Shown here: piece after piece, positions 8,835-18,880 of the stretch
Layout: every line of letters starts with the position of its first letter
Numbering within the stretch: position 1 is the stretch's first letter
Assembly (NCBI GenBank): GCA_022841625.1
Contig: JALHRD010000007.1
Span: 1-64,000 of the forward strand
Length of the DNA stretch: 64,000 nucleotides
From: Xanthobacteraceae bacterium
Lineage (GTDB): Bacteria; Pseudomonadota; Alphaproteobacteria; Rhizobiales; Xanthobacteraceae
Direction of reading: 5' to 3'
The notes under the pieces: generated by a model
What the model was told of the DNA's origin: nothing
Database searches by the model: none
The model's input: the letters and a program-made list of their open reading frames with translations, nothing else
Made by a program: the position numbers and the translations under genes

Positions 8835-9203
8835 TTAGTTCAGCCGCGGTCCGTTGTCGTCGTCACGGCCGAATACCCCGGGCACCCGGCGGTCGAGAAT
8901 ACGCCGGTAATGCGGGCGCAGCCGCCAATCGCCATAGCGCCGGTCGAGTTCCTTGAGCGCGTCCATGACGTCGTCGAACCGCCCGGGTTCGTTGCCCGCG
9001 GTTTGCCGTAGCGCCGGCGCCGCCTCGATCGCGCAGGCGTCCGCCGCCCACGACGCCAAGATGGCGCGCTTCTCGCTTAAGGTCAGATCGCGGTCGTCCA
9101 CCACATCCGTCGGGTGGTCGAAGGCATTGGCGGGGTGCAACAGTCGTCCGATGTCGAAACCATCGGCGCGACCGTTCGGATTGTTTGGCTTGCTGCGTGC
9201 CAT
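8835..9203 (-). CDS. small conserved protein of unknown function
   Basis: A soluble 122-residue protein. The middle part (LTLSEKRAILASWAADACAIE...APALRQTAG) looks like a family recalled from other Rhizobiales genomes, with no known function. The ATG at 9203 is chosen because the following MARSKPNNPNGRADGF is hydrophilic and family-like, whereas the upstream in-frame extension looks non-coding. It stands alone between the toxin-antitoxin pair and the MFS gene. Confidence 0.7.
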   Translation of the reverse strand: MARSKPNNPNGRADGFDIGRLLHPANAFDHPTDVVDDRDLTLSEKRAILASWAADACAIEAAPALRQTAGNEPGRFDDVMDALKELDRRYGDWRLRPHYRRILDRRVPGVFGRDDDNGPRLN

Positions 9204-9380
9204 GTCGTCGTTCTCGTCACTGTCGCACAACACTGGAAAACACGGGGAAAGCAGCATCCCGAGCCCGCGATGGGCCACTGGCGATCGTCGATTTAACTAG
9301 GAGATCGGTCTGGCGCTTTCAAGTCTGTGCGGGTCTAGAGGCGGGCGGTTAAGGAATCATGATTAATGCAATTTTTTCCA

Positions 9381-10601
9381 TCAGGCCGTCGGCGTCGGTT
9401 TGTCGGGCGGGCGCGGCCCGCGCTGTAGCGCCACCGCGCAGGTCGCCAGCGTCAGCGCATTGAGAATGAAGATGCCGAGCACGCCGGTGCCGGCCGCCAC
9501 CACGCCGGCGACAAACGGCATCAGCACCAGTCCGATACGATTGCCGGTGATGCGCAGCGACATCGCCGTGCCGCGCGCCTGCGGTGGCGAATATTCGGCG
9601 ACCCCCGACAGCGTCAGCGTCGAGGCGATGCCGAGACCGAGGCCGACCGTGACCGCGGCCAGATACATCACCGGCAATGACGGCACTGCGAGCAGCGCAA
9701 AGGCGCTGGCGGCAACCAGCGCGCTGCTAAGCGTCAGAGGCCGGCGGCCGACCGCATAGATCAGCCGGGAATAGAAGGCGCGCGCGATCAATGCCGCCAC
9801 CGACTTCACCAGCAGCAGGAAGCCGATATGGCTGGCGTCGATGTGGCGTTCGGCGCCCAGCAGCGGCAAATAGATGATCAGCAGGTCGCTGGCGGTGACC
9901 GTCACCACGCTGGCGATCAGGATCGGCAGCAGTCCCGGCACCCGCAGCAGCGCCTTGACCGGCATCAATGGCCCTTGATCGGTCGGCCGGCCGGTCGGCG
10001 GCCGTGGCCGCAACGCCAATGCGAAGGCCAGGCATATCGCGGCCGAGCCGATGCCAATGGCAAACAATGGCCCGGTGGGCGCCACCGTGGTGCCGCGCCC
10101 GATCAAGCCGACGATTAACGGCCCGAGCCCCTGACCGATCGAGATCGCCACCATGAAGTAGCCGAAGGCGGCCTCGCGCTTGTGCGGCGATGCACAACGC
10201 AGCGTCAACATCTGCTGCGAGGCCATCAGGAACATGTGGCCGGTGCCGAGCAGGACGGTGAAGAACAGCAGGTGCCAGGCCGCAATCGGCCACAGCCACA
10301 GGCAGACGCAGGCGGCCAGCATCATGATGCCGCCGATCCAGGCTGCATGGGCGTCATAGCCGCGGTCGATGAAGCGGCCGACTTTCAAGGCCACGAACAC
10401 CGGCAGGATCGCAAAGGCGGCGGAGATCGCGCCAAGCCAGACGACATTGAGTTCCAGTTCGACCGACCGATAGGAGGTGGCGACCCGCACCACCGCAATG
10501 ACGATATGGGTGAAAATGACGTGCCCGATCAACGGCGCAAGCAGCCGCCAATCGAATCCGCGATCGTCGGTCACATGCGGTTGTTCGGTCGGCGCCTGCA
10601 T
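9381..10601 (-). CDS. MFS transporter
   Basis: A 406-residue major facilitator superfamily permease with about 12 hydrophobic helices in two halves. The loop between helices 2 and 3 carries GRFIDRGYD, a degenerate form of the MFS signature. A charged middle loop (RPRPPTGRPTDQG) separates the halves. Substrate unknown; a drug or metabolite exporter is as likely as an importer. It reads in the same direction as the tct genes but is separated from tctA by 111 bp, lying downstream of it. Confidence 0.9.
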   Translation of the reverse strand: MQAPTEQPHVTDDRGFDWRLLAPLIGHVIFTHIVIAVVRVATSYRSVELELNVVWLGAISAAFAILPVFVALKVGRFIDRGYDAHAAWIGGIMMLAACVCLWLWPIAAWHLLFFTVLLGTGHMFLMASQQMLTLRCASPHKREAAFGYFMVAISIGQGLGPLIVGLIGRGTTVAPTGPLFAIGIGSAAICLAFALALRPRPPTGRPTDQGPLMPVKALLRVPGLLPILIASVVTVTASDLLIIYLPLLGAERHIDASHIGFLLLVKSVAALIARAFYSRLIYAVGRRPLTLSSALVAASAFALLAVPSLPVMYLAAVTVGLGLGIASTLTLSGVAEYSPPQARGTAMSLRITGNRIGLVLMPFVAGVVAAGTGVLGIFILNALTLATCAVALQRGPRPPDKPTPTA

Positions 10602-10712
10602 GGCGCTTGCTTAATCCGCCGCGCGGCCGTTGCAAAGTGGTGGAATTGTGCGTGCGTTATGCGGGCCGATATCCGCACTATCTTCATTTCTTCCGACCGC
10701 TGCGGCGCGGCT

Positions 10713-12212
10713 TCAATCAGCGTCGGACCTGAACCGGCCGAGCCCGCGCATGGCAAACGGGGCGATCAGCGCAATCAAAGCAATGGCTAGCAGCGTCGCC
10801 GACATCGGCGACTGCACCAGGACCAGCGGATCGCCGAGGCTGATCGCCAGTGCGCGGCGCAATTGCTGTTCGGCGACCGGGCCGAGGATCAGCCCGATCA
10901 CCACCGGCGCGATCGGAAAGTCGTGGCGCCGCATCAAATAGCCCATGACGCCGAACACCGCGAGCATGATCAGTTCCACCACCGAAGGCTTGGCGGCGAT
11001 GGTGCCCATGGTCGCAAACACCAGGATTCCCGCATAGAGCCATGGCTGCGGGATCGACAGCAGCCGCACCCATAAGCCAACCAGCGGCAGGTTGAGGATC
11101 AGCAGCATGAAGTTGGCAATGAACAGGCTTGCGATCAGGCCCCAAACCAGTTCGGGCCGCTCGGCAAACAAGAGCGGCCCTGGATTGAGGCCATATTGTT
11201 GGAAGCCCGCGAGCAACATCGCGGCGGTGGCGGAGGTCGGCAGCCCGAGCGTCAGGAGCGGTACCAGCGTGCCGGCGGCGGACGCGTTGTTGGCGGCTTC
11301 CGGCCCCGCCACGCCTTCGATCGCGCCGTGGCCGAACTCCTGGGGATATTTGGTCAGCCGCCGTTCCGTCGAATAGGACAGAAAGGTTGGGATCTCGGCG
11401 CCGCCGGCCGGCAATGCGCCAATGGGAAAGCCGAACAGTGTGCCGCGCAGCCAGGGTTTCCAGGACCGCGCCCAATCCTGCGCCGTCATCCACAAGGAGC
11501 CGCGCACCGGCTCCAGCGTGTCCTGGACCAGGTGCCGCCGCGACACCACGTACAGCGCTTCGCCGACCGCGAACAGTCCAACCGCCAGTGTGGTGATCTC
11601 GATGCCGTCGAGCAATTCCGGCACGCCAAAATGTAGCCGCGACTGGCCCGTCAGCTTGTCGATCCCAACCAGGCCGAGCGTCAGCCCGACAAACAGTGAG
11701 GTCAGACCACGGATCGGCGAGGCGCCGAAGGTCGCCGACACCGTGATGAAGGCAACGCACATCAATGCGAAATAATCCTCCGGGCCGAATCGGATTGCGA
11801 CTTCGACCAGCCACGGCGCCAGAAACACAATGCCGATGGTTGCGATGGTGCCGGCGACGAACGAGCCGATCGCGGCGGTGGCGAGCGCCGGTCCACCGCG
11901 GCCCGCCTTGGCCATCTTGTTGCCTTCGAGCGCGGTCGCAAGCGAGGCGCTTTCGCCGGGCGTGTTGATCAGGATCGCGGTGGTCGAACCGCCATACATG
12001 CCGCCGTAATAGATGCCGGCGAACATGATCAGCGAGCCCGCCGGGTCGAGCTTAAATGTCACCGGCAAGAGCAGCGCCACCGTCAATGCCGGCCCGATGC
12101 CGGGTAGCACGCCGACCGCGGTGCCAAGCAGCACGCCGACCAGCGCAAACAGAAGATTCATCGGCTGCAATGCGACCGTGAGCCCCTGCGCCAGCGCGGA
12201 AATCGGGTCCAT
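10713..12212 (-). CDS. tctA: tripartite tricarboxylate transporter, large permease TctA
   Basis: The 499-residue large membrane subunit of a TTT-type secondary transporter. Family hallmarks are [17 protein letters not shown] near the N-terminus, [20 protein letters not shown] and the long run of hydrophobic helices to the C-terminus. It works with TctB and the periplasmic TctC to import a carboxylate driven by an ion gradient. tctC, tctB and tctA lie in this order on the minus strand, with 15 bp between tctB and tctA. The substrate is not determined by sequence. Confidence 0.95.
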   Translation of the reverse strand: MDPISALAQGLTVALQPMNLLFALVGVLLGTAVGVLPGIGPALTVALLLPVTFKLDPAGSLIMFAGIYYGGMYGGSTTAILINTPGESASLATALEGNKMAKAGRGGPALATAAIGSFVAGTIATIGIVFLAPWLVEVAIRFGPEDYFALMCVAFITVSATFGASPIRGLTSLFVGLTLGLVGIDKLTGQSRLHFGVPELLDGIEITTLAVGLFAVGEALYVVSRRHLVQDTLEPVRGSLWMTAQDWARSWKPWLRGTLFGFPIGALPAGGAEIPTFLSYSTERRLTKYPQEFGHGAIEGVAGPEAANNASAAGTLVPLLTLGLPTSATAAMLLAGFQQYGLNPGPLLFAERPELVWGLIASLFIANFMLLILNLPLVGLWVRLLSIPQPWLYAGILVFATMGTIAAKPSVVELIMLAVFGVMGYLMRRHDFPIAPVVIGLILGPVAEQQLRRALAISLGDPLVLVQSPMSATLLAIALIALIAPFAMRGLGRFRSDAD

Positions 12213-12227
12213 TGGCGGCTTTGGTCC

Positions 12228-12698
12228 TTAAAACAGGCGCTCAAGCGGCCCCATGGGCAGCGACAGCGACAGCAGTTTGGCGAACATCAGATAGGCGGCC
12301 GTGCCGAGCACGAAGCCAATCGCTAGATCGATCAGGATGGCGCGCCGGCCGAACGCCGCCGCGGTGGCAGCAAACAAGATCGTGACCGCTGGAATAAATC
12401 CGCCGCCAATGCCGATCAGCGCGATCACCGCGCCAAGCCCGCCAAGGATCAGCAGGATCGGCAGCATGGTCGGCTGTTCGCGTTCCTCGCCGCCGCCGCG
12501 AAACGCCAGCACCAGATTGCCGATTGACAGAAGCGCTAGACCGCTCGCCACCACGATCGGCATCGCCTTCGGACCGACGCCGTAGGTTTGGCTGATGGTA
12601 AGCGTCGTCATGTCCCAGATCACCACACCGGCCAGCACGGCCAGCAGCGCAGCGACAACGATGCCGACGCGGTCGACGCGCCGCGTTTGGGACTGCAT
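12228..12698 (-). CDS. tctB: tripartite tricarboxylate transporter, small permease TctB
   Basis: A 156-residue protein with four hydrophobic segments (VGIVVAALLAVLAGVVIW, PIVVASGLALLSIGNLVLA and two more toward the C-terminus), matching the small TctB subunit in size and in position between tctC and tctA. The ATG at 12698 is chosen because GGGGG lies 8 nt upstream; a longer in-frame start at 12746 lacks support. Confidence 0.9.
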   Translation of the reverse strand: MQSQTRRVDRVGIVVAALLAVLAGVVIWDMTTLTISQTYGVGPKAMPIVVASGLALLSIGNLVLAFRGGGEEREQPTMLPILLILGGLGAVIALIGIGGGFIPAVTILFAATAAAFGRRAILIDLAIGFVLGTAAYLMFAKLLSLSLPMGPLERLF

Positions 12699-12753
12699 GC
12701 GAACCCCCGGGGGATTTCGGCGCGTAGCGCCCGCGGCCGGCGCCAATGATGCT

Positions 12754-13719
12754 CTACGATTTCACCAGCCCCAATGATTTAAGCACATCTCCGACCCGCA
12801 CGATCTCGTTCTTGAGGAACGCCGTGAATGCATCGGCCGATAGATAGGCGTTATCCCAGCCCTTCTGCTTAAGCTGCTCCTGCCATGCGTTCGACTTCAC
12901 GGTCTTTTCAACCAGTGCGGTCAGCGCGGCCTTTTGCGCATCGCTGATGCCGGGCGCCGCCACCAGCGAGCGCCAATTGGTCAGGACGAGTTCGATGCCC
13001 TGTTCTTTGAATGTCGGGACATCGACGCCCGGAAGGCGGTTCGGCGACGACACGCCGATGGCGCGCAGGCGGCCGGTCTTGATCTGGCCTTCATACTCGC
13101 CATAGCCGGAAATCCCCGCGGTCACCCGGCCGCCCAGGATTGCGGCCAAAGATTCGCCGCCGCCGGAAAACGGAACGTAGTTGACCTTGGCGGCCTCGCC
13201 GCCGGATGCGCCGACGAACATGCCGGCCATGATGTGGTCGGCGCCACCGGCCGAGCCGCCCGCGAAAGTGACGCGCGCGACGTCCTTTTTCACGGCGGCG
13301 GCCAGGTCCTTCGCATCCTTGATCGGCGAATTCGCCGGCACGACGATCACCTGGGTTTCCTCGGTCAGCCGCGCAATTGGCGTGACCTGGCTGAGATTGA
13401 CCGGCGACTTGTTGAGCAGGATCGCACCGACCATTACGAAGCCGTTGACCATCAGCGTATTGCCGTCGCCCTTGGCGTTGACGAATTGGGCCAGCCCGAC
13501 GGTGCCGCCGGCGCCCGGGATGTTGACGACCTGTGCGCTCTTGACCAGTTTTTCGGCGGTCATCGCCTGTTGCAGGGAGCGCGCGGTCTGGTCCCAGCCG
13601 CCGCCCGGCGCCGCCGGCGCGATGATCCGCAGTTCCATCTGGGCCGCCGCCGATGTGGCGAGCACCGTCGCCATTGTGGCGGCAAGCGCTGCGGACCATG
13701 CAAATTTCACAACCGACAT
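12754..13719 (-). CDS. tctC: tripartite tricarboxylate transporter solute-binding protein TctC
   Basis: Periplasmic binding subunit, 321 residues, with a signal peptide ending in ATSAAAQ. The mature part begins MELRIIAPAAPGGGWDQTAR, which is closer to genuine TctC proteins than to the orphan Bug proteins of this window (GGGWDQTAR in place of the usual Bug pattern). It is the first gene of the tctCBA set. The ATG at 13719 has GGAGG upstream at good spacing. Confidence 0.93.
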   Translation of the reverse strand: MSVVKFAWSAALAATMATVLATSAAAQMELRIIAPAAPGGGWDQTARSLQQAMTAEKLVKSAQVVNIPGAGGTVGLAQFVNAKGDGNTLMVNGFVMVGAILLNKSPVNLSQVTPIARLTEETQVIVVPANSPIKDAKDLAAAVKKDVARVTFAGGSAGGADHIMAGMFVGASGGEAAKVNYVPFSGGGESLAAILGGRVTAGISGYGEYEGQIKTGRLRAIGVSSPNRLPGVDVPTFKEQGIELVLTNWRSLVAAPGISDAQKAALTALVEKTVKSNAWQEQLKQKGWDNAYLSADAFTAFLKNEIVRVGDVLKSLGLVKS

Positions 13720-13790
13720 GAAATGCCTCCTGAGACGAACTGGATTGTCACTCTCGCGCCTTTGGCCGGTGCGGGTCAACCCGGGTGCCG

Positions 13791-14336
13791 TCAGCCGGTA
13801 AAACCGCCGCTGTCGAGGAAGGCCTGCTCGACCGGCGTTGTCGCGCGCCCGAGCACGGCATTGCGATGCGGAAAACGGCCGAACCGCCGGATGATGTCGG
13901 CGTGCAGTTCCGCCCAGCGCAAGAGATCGGAATTGCCCAGCGCGCGAAACAGCGCGCAGCAGCGGTCCTGATCAGCCATGTCCTCGGAATGCTCGAACGG
14001 CAGATAGAAGAACATGCGCTCGTTGGCCGGTATCTGCTGGTCGAAGCGACGCGCCAAAGCGCGATCGGCGATGGCGCGCGCGACCGGGTCGGCGGCGAAA
14101 GCGCGGGCGTCGTCGCGGAACATGTTGCGTGGAAACTGGTCGAGCACGATGAGCAGCGCCAGCGCGCCGTCCGGTGTCGCCTCCCATTCCACTAGCGCAC
14201 CGGCCGCCGCGGCCTCATAGGCGGGGAGAAAACGCGCTCTAATCGCGGAGTCGAACGCGGCGTCTTTCGCAAACCATTTTTTGGCGCCCGCGTCGCGCCA
14301 AAACGCCAGCACCTCGGCGGCGGTCGCGACTGTCAC
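13791..14336 (-). CDS. DUF924 family protein
   Basis: A 181-residue soluble protein of the DUF924 family, recognised by VLAFWRDAGAKKWFAKD, the block LDQFPRNMFRDDARAF and a C-terminal RFGRFPHRNAVLGR. The family folds as a helical repeat and has no settled function. Its start overlaps the stop of the upstream acyl-CoA synthetase gene by 4 bp, so translation is probably coupled. It is the last gene of the set running down from 18.7 kb. Confidence 0.9.
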   Translation of the reverse strand: MTVATAAEVLAFWRDAGAKKWFAKDAAFDSAIRARFLPAYEAAAAGALVEWEATPDGALALLIVLDQFPRNMFRDDARAFAADPVARAIADRALARRFDQQIPANERMFFYLPFEHSEDMADQDRCCALFRALGNSDLLRWAELHADIIRRFGRFPHRNAVLGRATTPVEQAFLDSGGFTG

Positions 14337-16132
14337 AGGCGCACGTCTCCCGCGCAGATTCGTTGATAGAGCGCGGCATCGATCCGCACGAATGCCTTGG
14401 CGGCGGCGTCGCTGAAGTAAATCGGCTCGCCGATCGTTTGAGGATCGAAGCCTTGCGCGACGAGATCGACCTTCCTCTGCTTGAAGGTAGCGGTCATTTC
14501 CATGTTCTGGCGGATGCGCAGAAACACCGGCCGCGCATATTCAGGCAGCCGGCCGGCCAGATGGTCGCGCAGCGCCGCGAGGTTGAGATTGCCGTCGACC
14601 ACCAGCGCCGCCATGCCGGCGCGGCCGTCGCGACCGGGAACGCTGACGCCGTAGACATTGGCATCCAGAATGCCGTCAAAGGCGCCCAGCGCTTCAGCGA
14701 CCTCGGTGGTCGAGACATTCTCGCCCTTCCAGCGGAACGTGTCGCCGATGCGGTCGACAAAATAAAAATAGCCGCGCGCGTCCTTGCGCATGAGGTCGCC
14801 GGTGCGGAACCAGACATCGCCCTTCTCGAACGCGTCGCGCAGAATCTTTTTGTCGGTCTCGGCCTGGGTCGCATAGCCCTCGAAACGGGCCGCGGGTTTC
14901 GATGCGTCGCGGATGATCTTGCCGATCACCTCGCCGACTTCGTCGTGATCGCATTCAACGCAGAAGCCGTCGGCGGTGCGCACGGGCTGTTGCTGCTCGA
15001 TGTCGAAGCGCACCACTTTGATCGGGAAACGATGCGCGACAAACCAGGGCACGCGGCCGACCGCGCCGTCCTTGCCGTCGAAATTGAAGATCGTCACATT
15101 GCCTTCGGTGGCGGCGTAGAACTCGATGATGCGTGGGATTTGAAAGCGCTCCTTGAATTCGCTCCAGACGTCGGGACGTAGCCCGTTGCCGCAGGCCAGG
15201 CGCAATCTGTGGGCGCGTTCTTTCGGATGCGGCGGGGAATTGGCCAAGTAGCGGCAGAATTCGCCGATATATTGCAGGAGCGTGCAGTCCCAGCGCGTGA
15301 CTTCGTCCCAGAACTCGCGGGCGGAAAAGCGTTCGCGGATCACGACCGATCCGCCCTTGAGCAATAAGGGTCCGGTGGCGAGCACGCCGCCGGCGGTGTG
15401 ATAGAGCGGCAGGCAATTATACATGCGGTCGCTCGCGCGGGTGTTCATGACCGCGGCGAAGGCATGGGTCGCGAGCATCAGCCGGTAGTGGTTGATATTG
15501 GCGGCCTTGGGCAATCCGGTGGTGCCCGAGGTGTAGATGAACAGCGCGCGATCCTCAATGGTCAAGGCGCGGCGTTCGCCGTCGGTCAGCGGCGCGCCGT
15601 CGAGGGTCTCGACCGCGCGATCGATGCGCGACAGGTCGCAGGCGGCGTCGCCATGCAGCCAGGTTTTGGTGTTCGAGGTGCAATGCGGCTGCGCCGATTG
15701 CAGCGCGGCCAGCATGGCGGCATCGACGATAATGTGCTTCGGCGTCACCACATTGATGCAATGGGCCAGCGCCGTGCCCATCAGGTTGGTGTTGAGCAGC
15801 GCCACCACCCCGCCGATGCGGGTGATGCCGATCCAGATCGCCAGAAATTCCGGCCGGTTGGGCATCAGCAGGCAGACGGTGTCGCCCTTGGCCACACCCT
15901 GCGCCAGCGCCCAGCGCGCATAGCGGTTGGAGCGCATGCCAAGTTCGCGGTAGCTCAAATTTTCGCGGTCGGAGATCAGCGCTGGCGCGTCGCCATAGCG
16001 CTCCGCCACTTCTTCGATCAGTTGCGGGAAGACTCGCGTTGGATTTTTGGCAATATGGGTGGTGTAGCGCAATGCGCGCAGCGAGTCCCCGAGACAGATC
16101 AGGTCGGCCTTGAGCCGCTCCAGGATTTCCAT
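14333..16132 (-). CDS. long-chain acyl-CoA synthetase (FATP/FadD6 type)
   Basis: A 599-residue member of the adenylate-forming family that activates a fatty acid with ATP and CoA. The AMP-binding P-loop is YTSGTTGLPKAA, followed by the Y-A-A-T-E-G motif (EFYAATEGN) and the hinge region GDLMRKDARGYFYFVDRIGDTFRWKGENV-type segment. The YAATEG form and overall order match the very-long-chain synthetase/FATP group rather than classical FadD. The ATG at 16132 has GGAAG upstream; a GTG at 16165 would add 11 residues. It shares the transcript with DUF924 (4-bp overlap). Confidence 0.92.
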   Translation of the reverse strand: MEILERLKADLICLGDSLRALRYTTHIAKNPTRVFPQLIEEVAERYGDAPALISDRENLSYRELGMRSNRYARWALAQGVAKGDTVCLLMPNRPEFLAIWIGITRIGGVVALLNTNLMGTALAHCINVVTPKHIIVDAAMLAALQSAQPHCTSNTKTWLHGDAACDLSRIDRAVETLDGAPLTDGERRALTIEDRALFIYTSGTTGLPKAANINHYRLMLATHAFAAVMNTRASDRMYNCLPLYHTAGGVLATGPLLLKGGSVVIRERFSAREFWDEVTRWDCTLLQYIGEFCRYLANSPPHPKERAHRLRLACGNGLRPDVWSEFKERFQIPRIIEFYAATEGNVTIFNFDGKDGAVGRVPWFVAHRFPIKVVRFDIEQQQPVRTADGFCVECDHDEVGEVIGKIIRDASKPAARFEGYATQAETDKKILRDAFEKGDVWFRTGDLMRKDARGYFYFVDRIGDTFRWKGENVSTTEVAEALGAFDGILDANVYGVSVPGRDGRAGMAALVVDGNLNLAALRDHLAGRLPEYARPVFLRIRQNMEMTATFKQRKVDLVAQGFDPQTIGEPIYFSDAAAKAFVRIDAALYQRICAGDVRL

Positions 16133-16226
16133 GGCGCTTCCGTCAGCGTCGTCGCCGCGACTCACGGCGGCGAATCATCGGTCACTGGGCCGGTGGTGGC
16201 AAGGGGTGTAAACATGGGTGCGAAAG

Positions 16227-17357
16227 CTAGCGATCGATGCCGCCGAACGGGATCAGCGGGTTGTCGATCAGGCCCGCCATATCGGGGCGATCGGGCGCAG
16301 CCCGTTGGACGAAGGCGTCGAACAGCTTGGTGATGGCTTCCGGCGCGAGATCGCGGGCGATTACCACAATGCGGCTACGCCGGTCACTGTCAGGCCAACA
16401 TTCGAGCCGCGCCGGCGGATGCATCACGTGCTGGACGCCGTGGATCACCAGCGGTTGGTCGGGACTTTCCGCGATCTTCACAATGCCTTTGAGCCGCAGC
16501 AATTTCGGTCCGTGCAGCGAGCGCACGAGGTCGATGAACATTTCGAAAACCGCGCCTGGGATCGGCACGTCGGTTGCAAAGGTGAAGGCGCGGATGCGGG
16601 CATCATGGCGGTTGACGTCGTGGTGGTGCGCGTGGGGGTGGGCCGCCGCGGCATAGGCCTCGTCCGCGAGCCAGCGGCGGACATCGGGTGTCTTGCGCGT
16701 CGGGTCGTAGAGGCCGCAATTCAGGAGCGCCTCGGCTGTCGCTTCGTTGGCATCGAGCAATTGCGCCGCCGGATTGAGTGTCCTCAGACGCGCCAGCAGG
16801 CTTGCAAGGGCGTCGCGCCGGTCCGCGGAATCGACCAGATCGCGCTTGGTCAGCACCAGCCGGTCCGCCACCGCGACCTGCTTCACCGATTCCATGTTTT
16901 GGTCGAGCGTCGTGCCGCCATTGATGGCATCGACCACGGTGATGACGCCGTCGAGGCGGTAGCGCATCACTAGATAGGGATGCGCCATCGCGGTTTGTAA
17001 CAATGGCGCAGGGTCGGCGAGACCGGTGGTCTCCAAGACGACACGGTGAAAACTCACCCGGCCATTGTCGAGATCGCGCAACAGGTTTTCGAGCGCGGCT
17101 ACGAGATCGCCGCGCAGGGTGCAGCACAGGCAGCCGCTTTGCAGCAGCACCATATTGTCGTCGATGGTCTTGACCAGGAGATGGTCGAGCCCGATTTCGC
17201 CGAATTCATTGATGATGACGGCGGTGCCGGCGAGCGCCGGGTCGTCCAGCAGGCGATTGAGCAGCGTCGATTTGCCGGCGCCGAGAAAGCCGGTCAGCAC
17301 CGTGAGTGGGATCGGTTCCGCCGGGCCTTGCGGGCGGGTTGCACCATCGCCGGTCAT
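16227..17357 (-). CDS. CobW-family G3E GTPase (metal chaperone)
   Basis: A 376-residue G3E GTPase. The Walker A motif GFLGAGKS is at residues 23-30, the family metal site GCLCC at 75-79, and NEFGEIGLDH lies between them. The C-terminal CobW_C domain includes RLKGIVKIAESPDQPLVIHGVQH. A His-rich stretch (AHPHAHHHDVNRHD) lies before it, typical of zinc-handling members. These proteins deliver metal, often zinc, to client enzymes. Its start overlaps the stop of the carboxypeptidase gene by 4 bp (ATGA), so the pair is co-translated; the carboxypeptidase itself is a serine enzyme, so no client relation is implied. Confidence 0.93.
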   Translation of the reverse strand: MTGDGATRPQGPAEPIPLTVLTGFLGAGKSTLLNRLLDDPALAGTAVIINEFGEIGLDHLLVKTIDDNMVLLQSGCLCCTLRGDLVAALENLLRDLDNGRVSFHRVVLETTGLADPAPLLQTAMAHPYLVMRYRLDGVITVVDAINGGTTLDQNMESVKQVAVADRLVLTKRDLVDSADRRDALASLLARLRTLNPAAQLLDANEATAEALLNCGLYDPTRKTPDVRRWLADEAYAAAAHPHAHHHDVNRHDARIRAFTFATDVPIPGAVFEMFIDLVRSLHGPKLLRLKGIVKIAESPDQPLVIHGVQHVMHPPARLECWPDSDRRSRIVVIARDLAPEAITKLFDAFVQRAAPDRPDMAGLIDNPLIPFGGIDR

Positions 17358-18688
17358 TGCTTGGCGGGCGTTGCGGTTTTTTTGGTGTCGGCTTTTTTGG
17401 CGTCGGTTTTGGTTTTAGCGCTGACCTTGGCCGTGGCTTGTGCGTCTTTCTTGGCGTCTTTGACCGCTTCCTTCTTGGTCGCTTCTTTCTTGGCCGCCGG
17501 TTTTTTGGCGTCAGGCGTTGTGCTCGCGACTTTCGGTTCGCCGGCTTTTTTGCTCTTGGCGATCTTGCTCTTGCTCTTGGCTTCGGCGGGCGCCACTTCG
17601 ACCGGCGCGCTCGGCGACCCGAGGAATACGCGCACCGGCTCACCTAGTCGGACATCCTGCAACAGCGGACCGCTGCTGCCACCGGTGCCGCGGACGGTCG
17701 CGAGGAAGGCGGCGTAGGGCGAATCGGAAGAAGCCTCGGTGAGCGGATCGTTCTCGGCCTCCTCCGAGGGTGGCCGGCGGCGGCCCTTGCCGCACATGGT
17801 CTCGCGCAGATTGGGCGGATCGATATTGGTTGGCGTCAAGGCGTCGACCTGGCCGAGCGCCGGTGTCAGCCATGACAGCGGCCGCACCTGAAAGCCGCGC
17901 TCGAACAATTGCGCCGCCTTGACCGCGCGCACCGCCGGCGACGGCGAACCCAGCACCACAGCGATCAGCCGCTTGCCGCCGCGGGTGGCGGTCGCCACCA
18001 CGTTGAAGCCGGATGCGCAGATGAAGCCGGTCTTCATGCCGTCGGTGCCTTCGTAGCGGCCCATCAAATTATTGTGGTTGCGGTAGATCCGCTTGCCCAG
18101 GCGGATTCCGGGCAAGCTCCAATAATAATTGTATTCCGGGAATTCGGTCAGTACGACGCGGGCGAGCATCGCCATGTCGCGGGCCGAGGTGATCTGCTGG
18201 TCGGCCGGCAGCCCGTGCGGGTTGACGAAATTCGATTGCGTCATGCCGATGCGTCGGGCTTGCGCGTTCATCTGATCGGCGAAACCCTCCACCGAGCCGC
18301 CGACGCCCTCCGCGATCACCACGGCGATGTCGTTGGCGGACTTCACCATCAGCATCTTGATGGCGTTGTCGAGCGTGACAGTGGTGCCTGGCGGAAAACC
18401 CATCTTGGTCGGCGCGGCGGCGGTGGCATTGCTCGACACCCGCAACAGCGAGTCGAGCTTCATACGGCCTTCCTTGACGGCACGCAGCGCGACATAGGCG
18501 GTCATGATCTTGGTGATCGAAGCCGGATACCAGGGCGTGGTCGCCTGGTCCGCATGCAGCACCTTGCCGGTGTCGGCCTCGATCACCAGCAGAGCTTCCG
18601 CGCTAGCCCGTCCGAATGACAGCGCCACGAGCGCGCAAGTCGCTGCGGCAAGCACTGTGCTCCGGCCAAAAAACTGACGTAGCGTCAT
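17354..18688 (-). CDS. D-alanyl-D-alanine carboxypeptidase (PBP5/6, DacF-like)
   Basis: A 444-residue exported serine peptidase that trims the terminal D-Ala of peptidoglycan stem peptides. A signal peptide ends near RASA. The penicillin-binding motifs are SITK (Ser57, Lys60), SAN (117-119) and KTG in DGMKTGFICASG. After about residue 340 comes a low-complexity tail of Lys, Ala and Ser (APAEAKSKSKIAKSKKAGE and on), unusually basic, which may bind the wall or DNA-like polymers. The ATG at 18688 is chosen because the signal peptide begins there. It leads the minus-strand operon with CobW. Confidence 0.92.
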   Translation of the reverse strand: MTLRQFFGRSTVLAAATCALVALSFGRASAEALLVIEADTGKVLHADQATTPWYPASITKIMTAYVALRAVKEGRMKLDSLLRVSSNATAAAPTKMGFPPGTTVTLDNAIKMLMVKSANDIAVVIAEGVGGSVEGFADQMNAQARRIGMTQSNFVNPHGLPADQQITSARDMAMLARVVLTEFPEYNYYWSLPGIRLGKRIYRNHNNLMGRYEGTDGMKTGFICASGFNVVATATRGGKRLIAVVLGSPSPAVRAVKAAQLFERGFQVRPLSWLTPALGQVDALTPTNIDPPNLRETMCGKGRRRPPSEEAENDPLTEASSDSPYAAFLATVRGTGGSSGPLLQDVRLGEPVRVFLGSPSAPVEVAPAEAKSKSKIAKSKKAGEPKVASTTPDAKKPAAKKEATKKEAVKDAKKDAQATAKVSAKTKTDAKKADTKKTATPAKQ

Positions 18689-18880
18689 GCGATACTGCGC
18701 GGCTCCGATGGCCGGCCCGTGGAACAAGTCATTCCAAAGGCCTCACGCGGCCACCATCTAACGGAAGACGCCTCGAAAGGCAAAAGCTTGGCCGCGGAAC
18801 GGCAGGCGGTCGCAGACAAGGGCTGCCAATTGTGGATGAAATCGGCCAAAATCTTACAGCGGTGCGAATCGGAGGCTGTC

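Noticed and set aside
8687-8956. Plus-strand frame at 8687-8956
   Set aside because: Overlaps the conserved minus-strand small gene, and its product is Arg/Gly-rich without similarity to known families.
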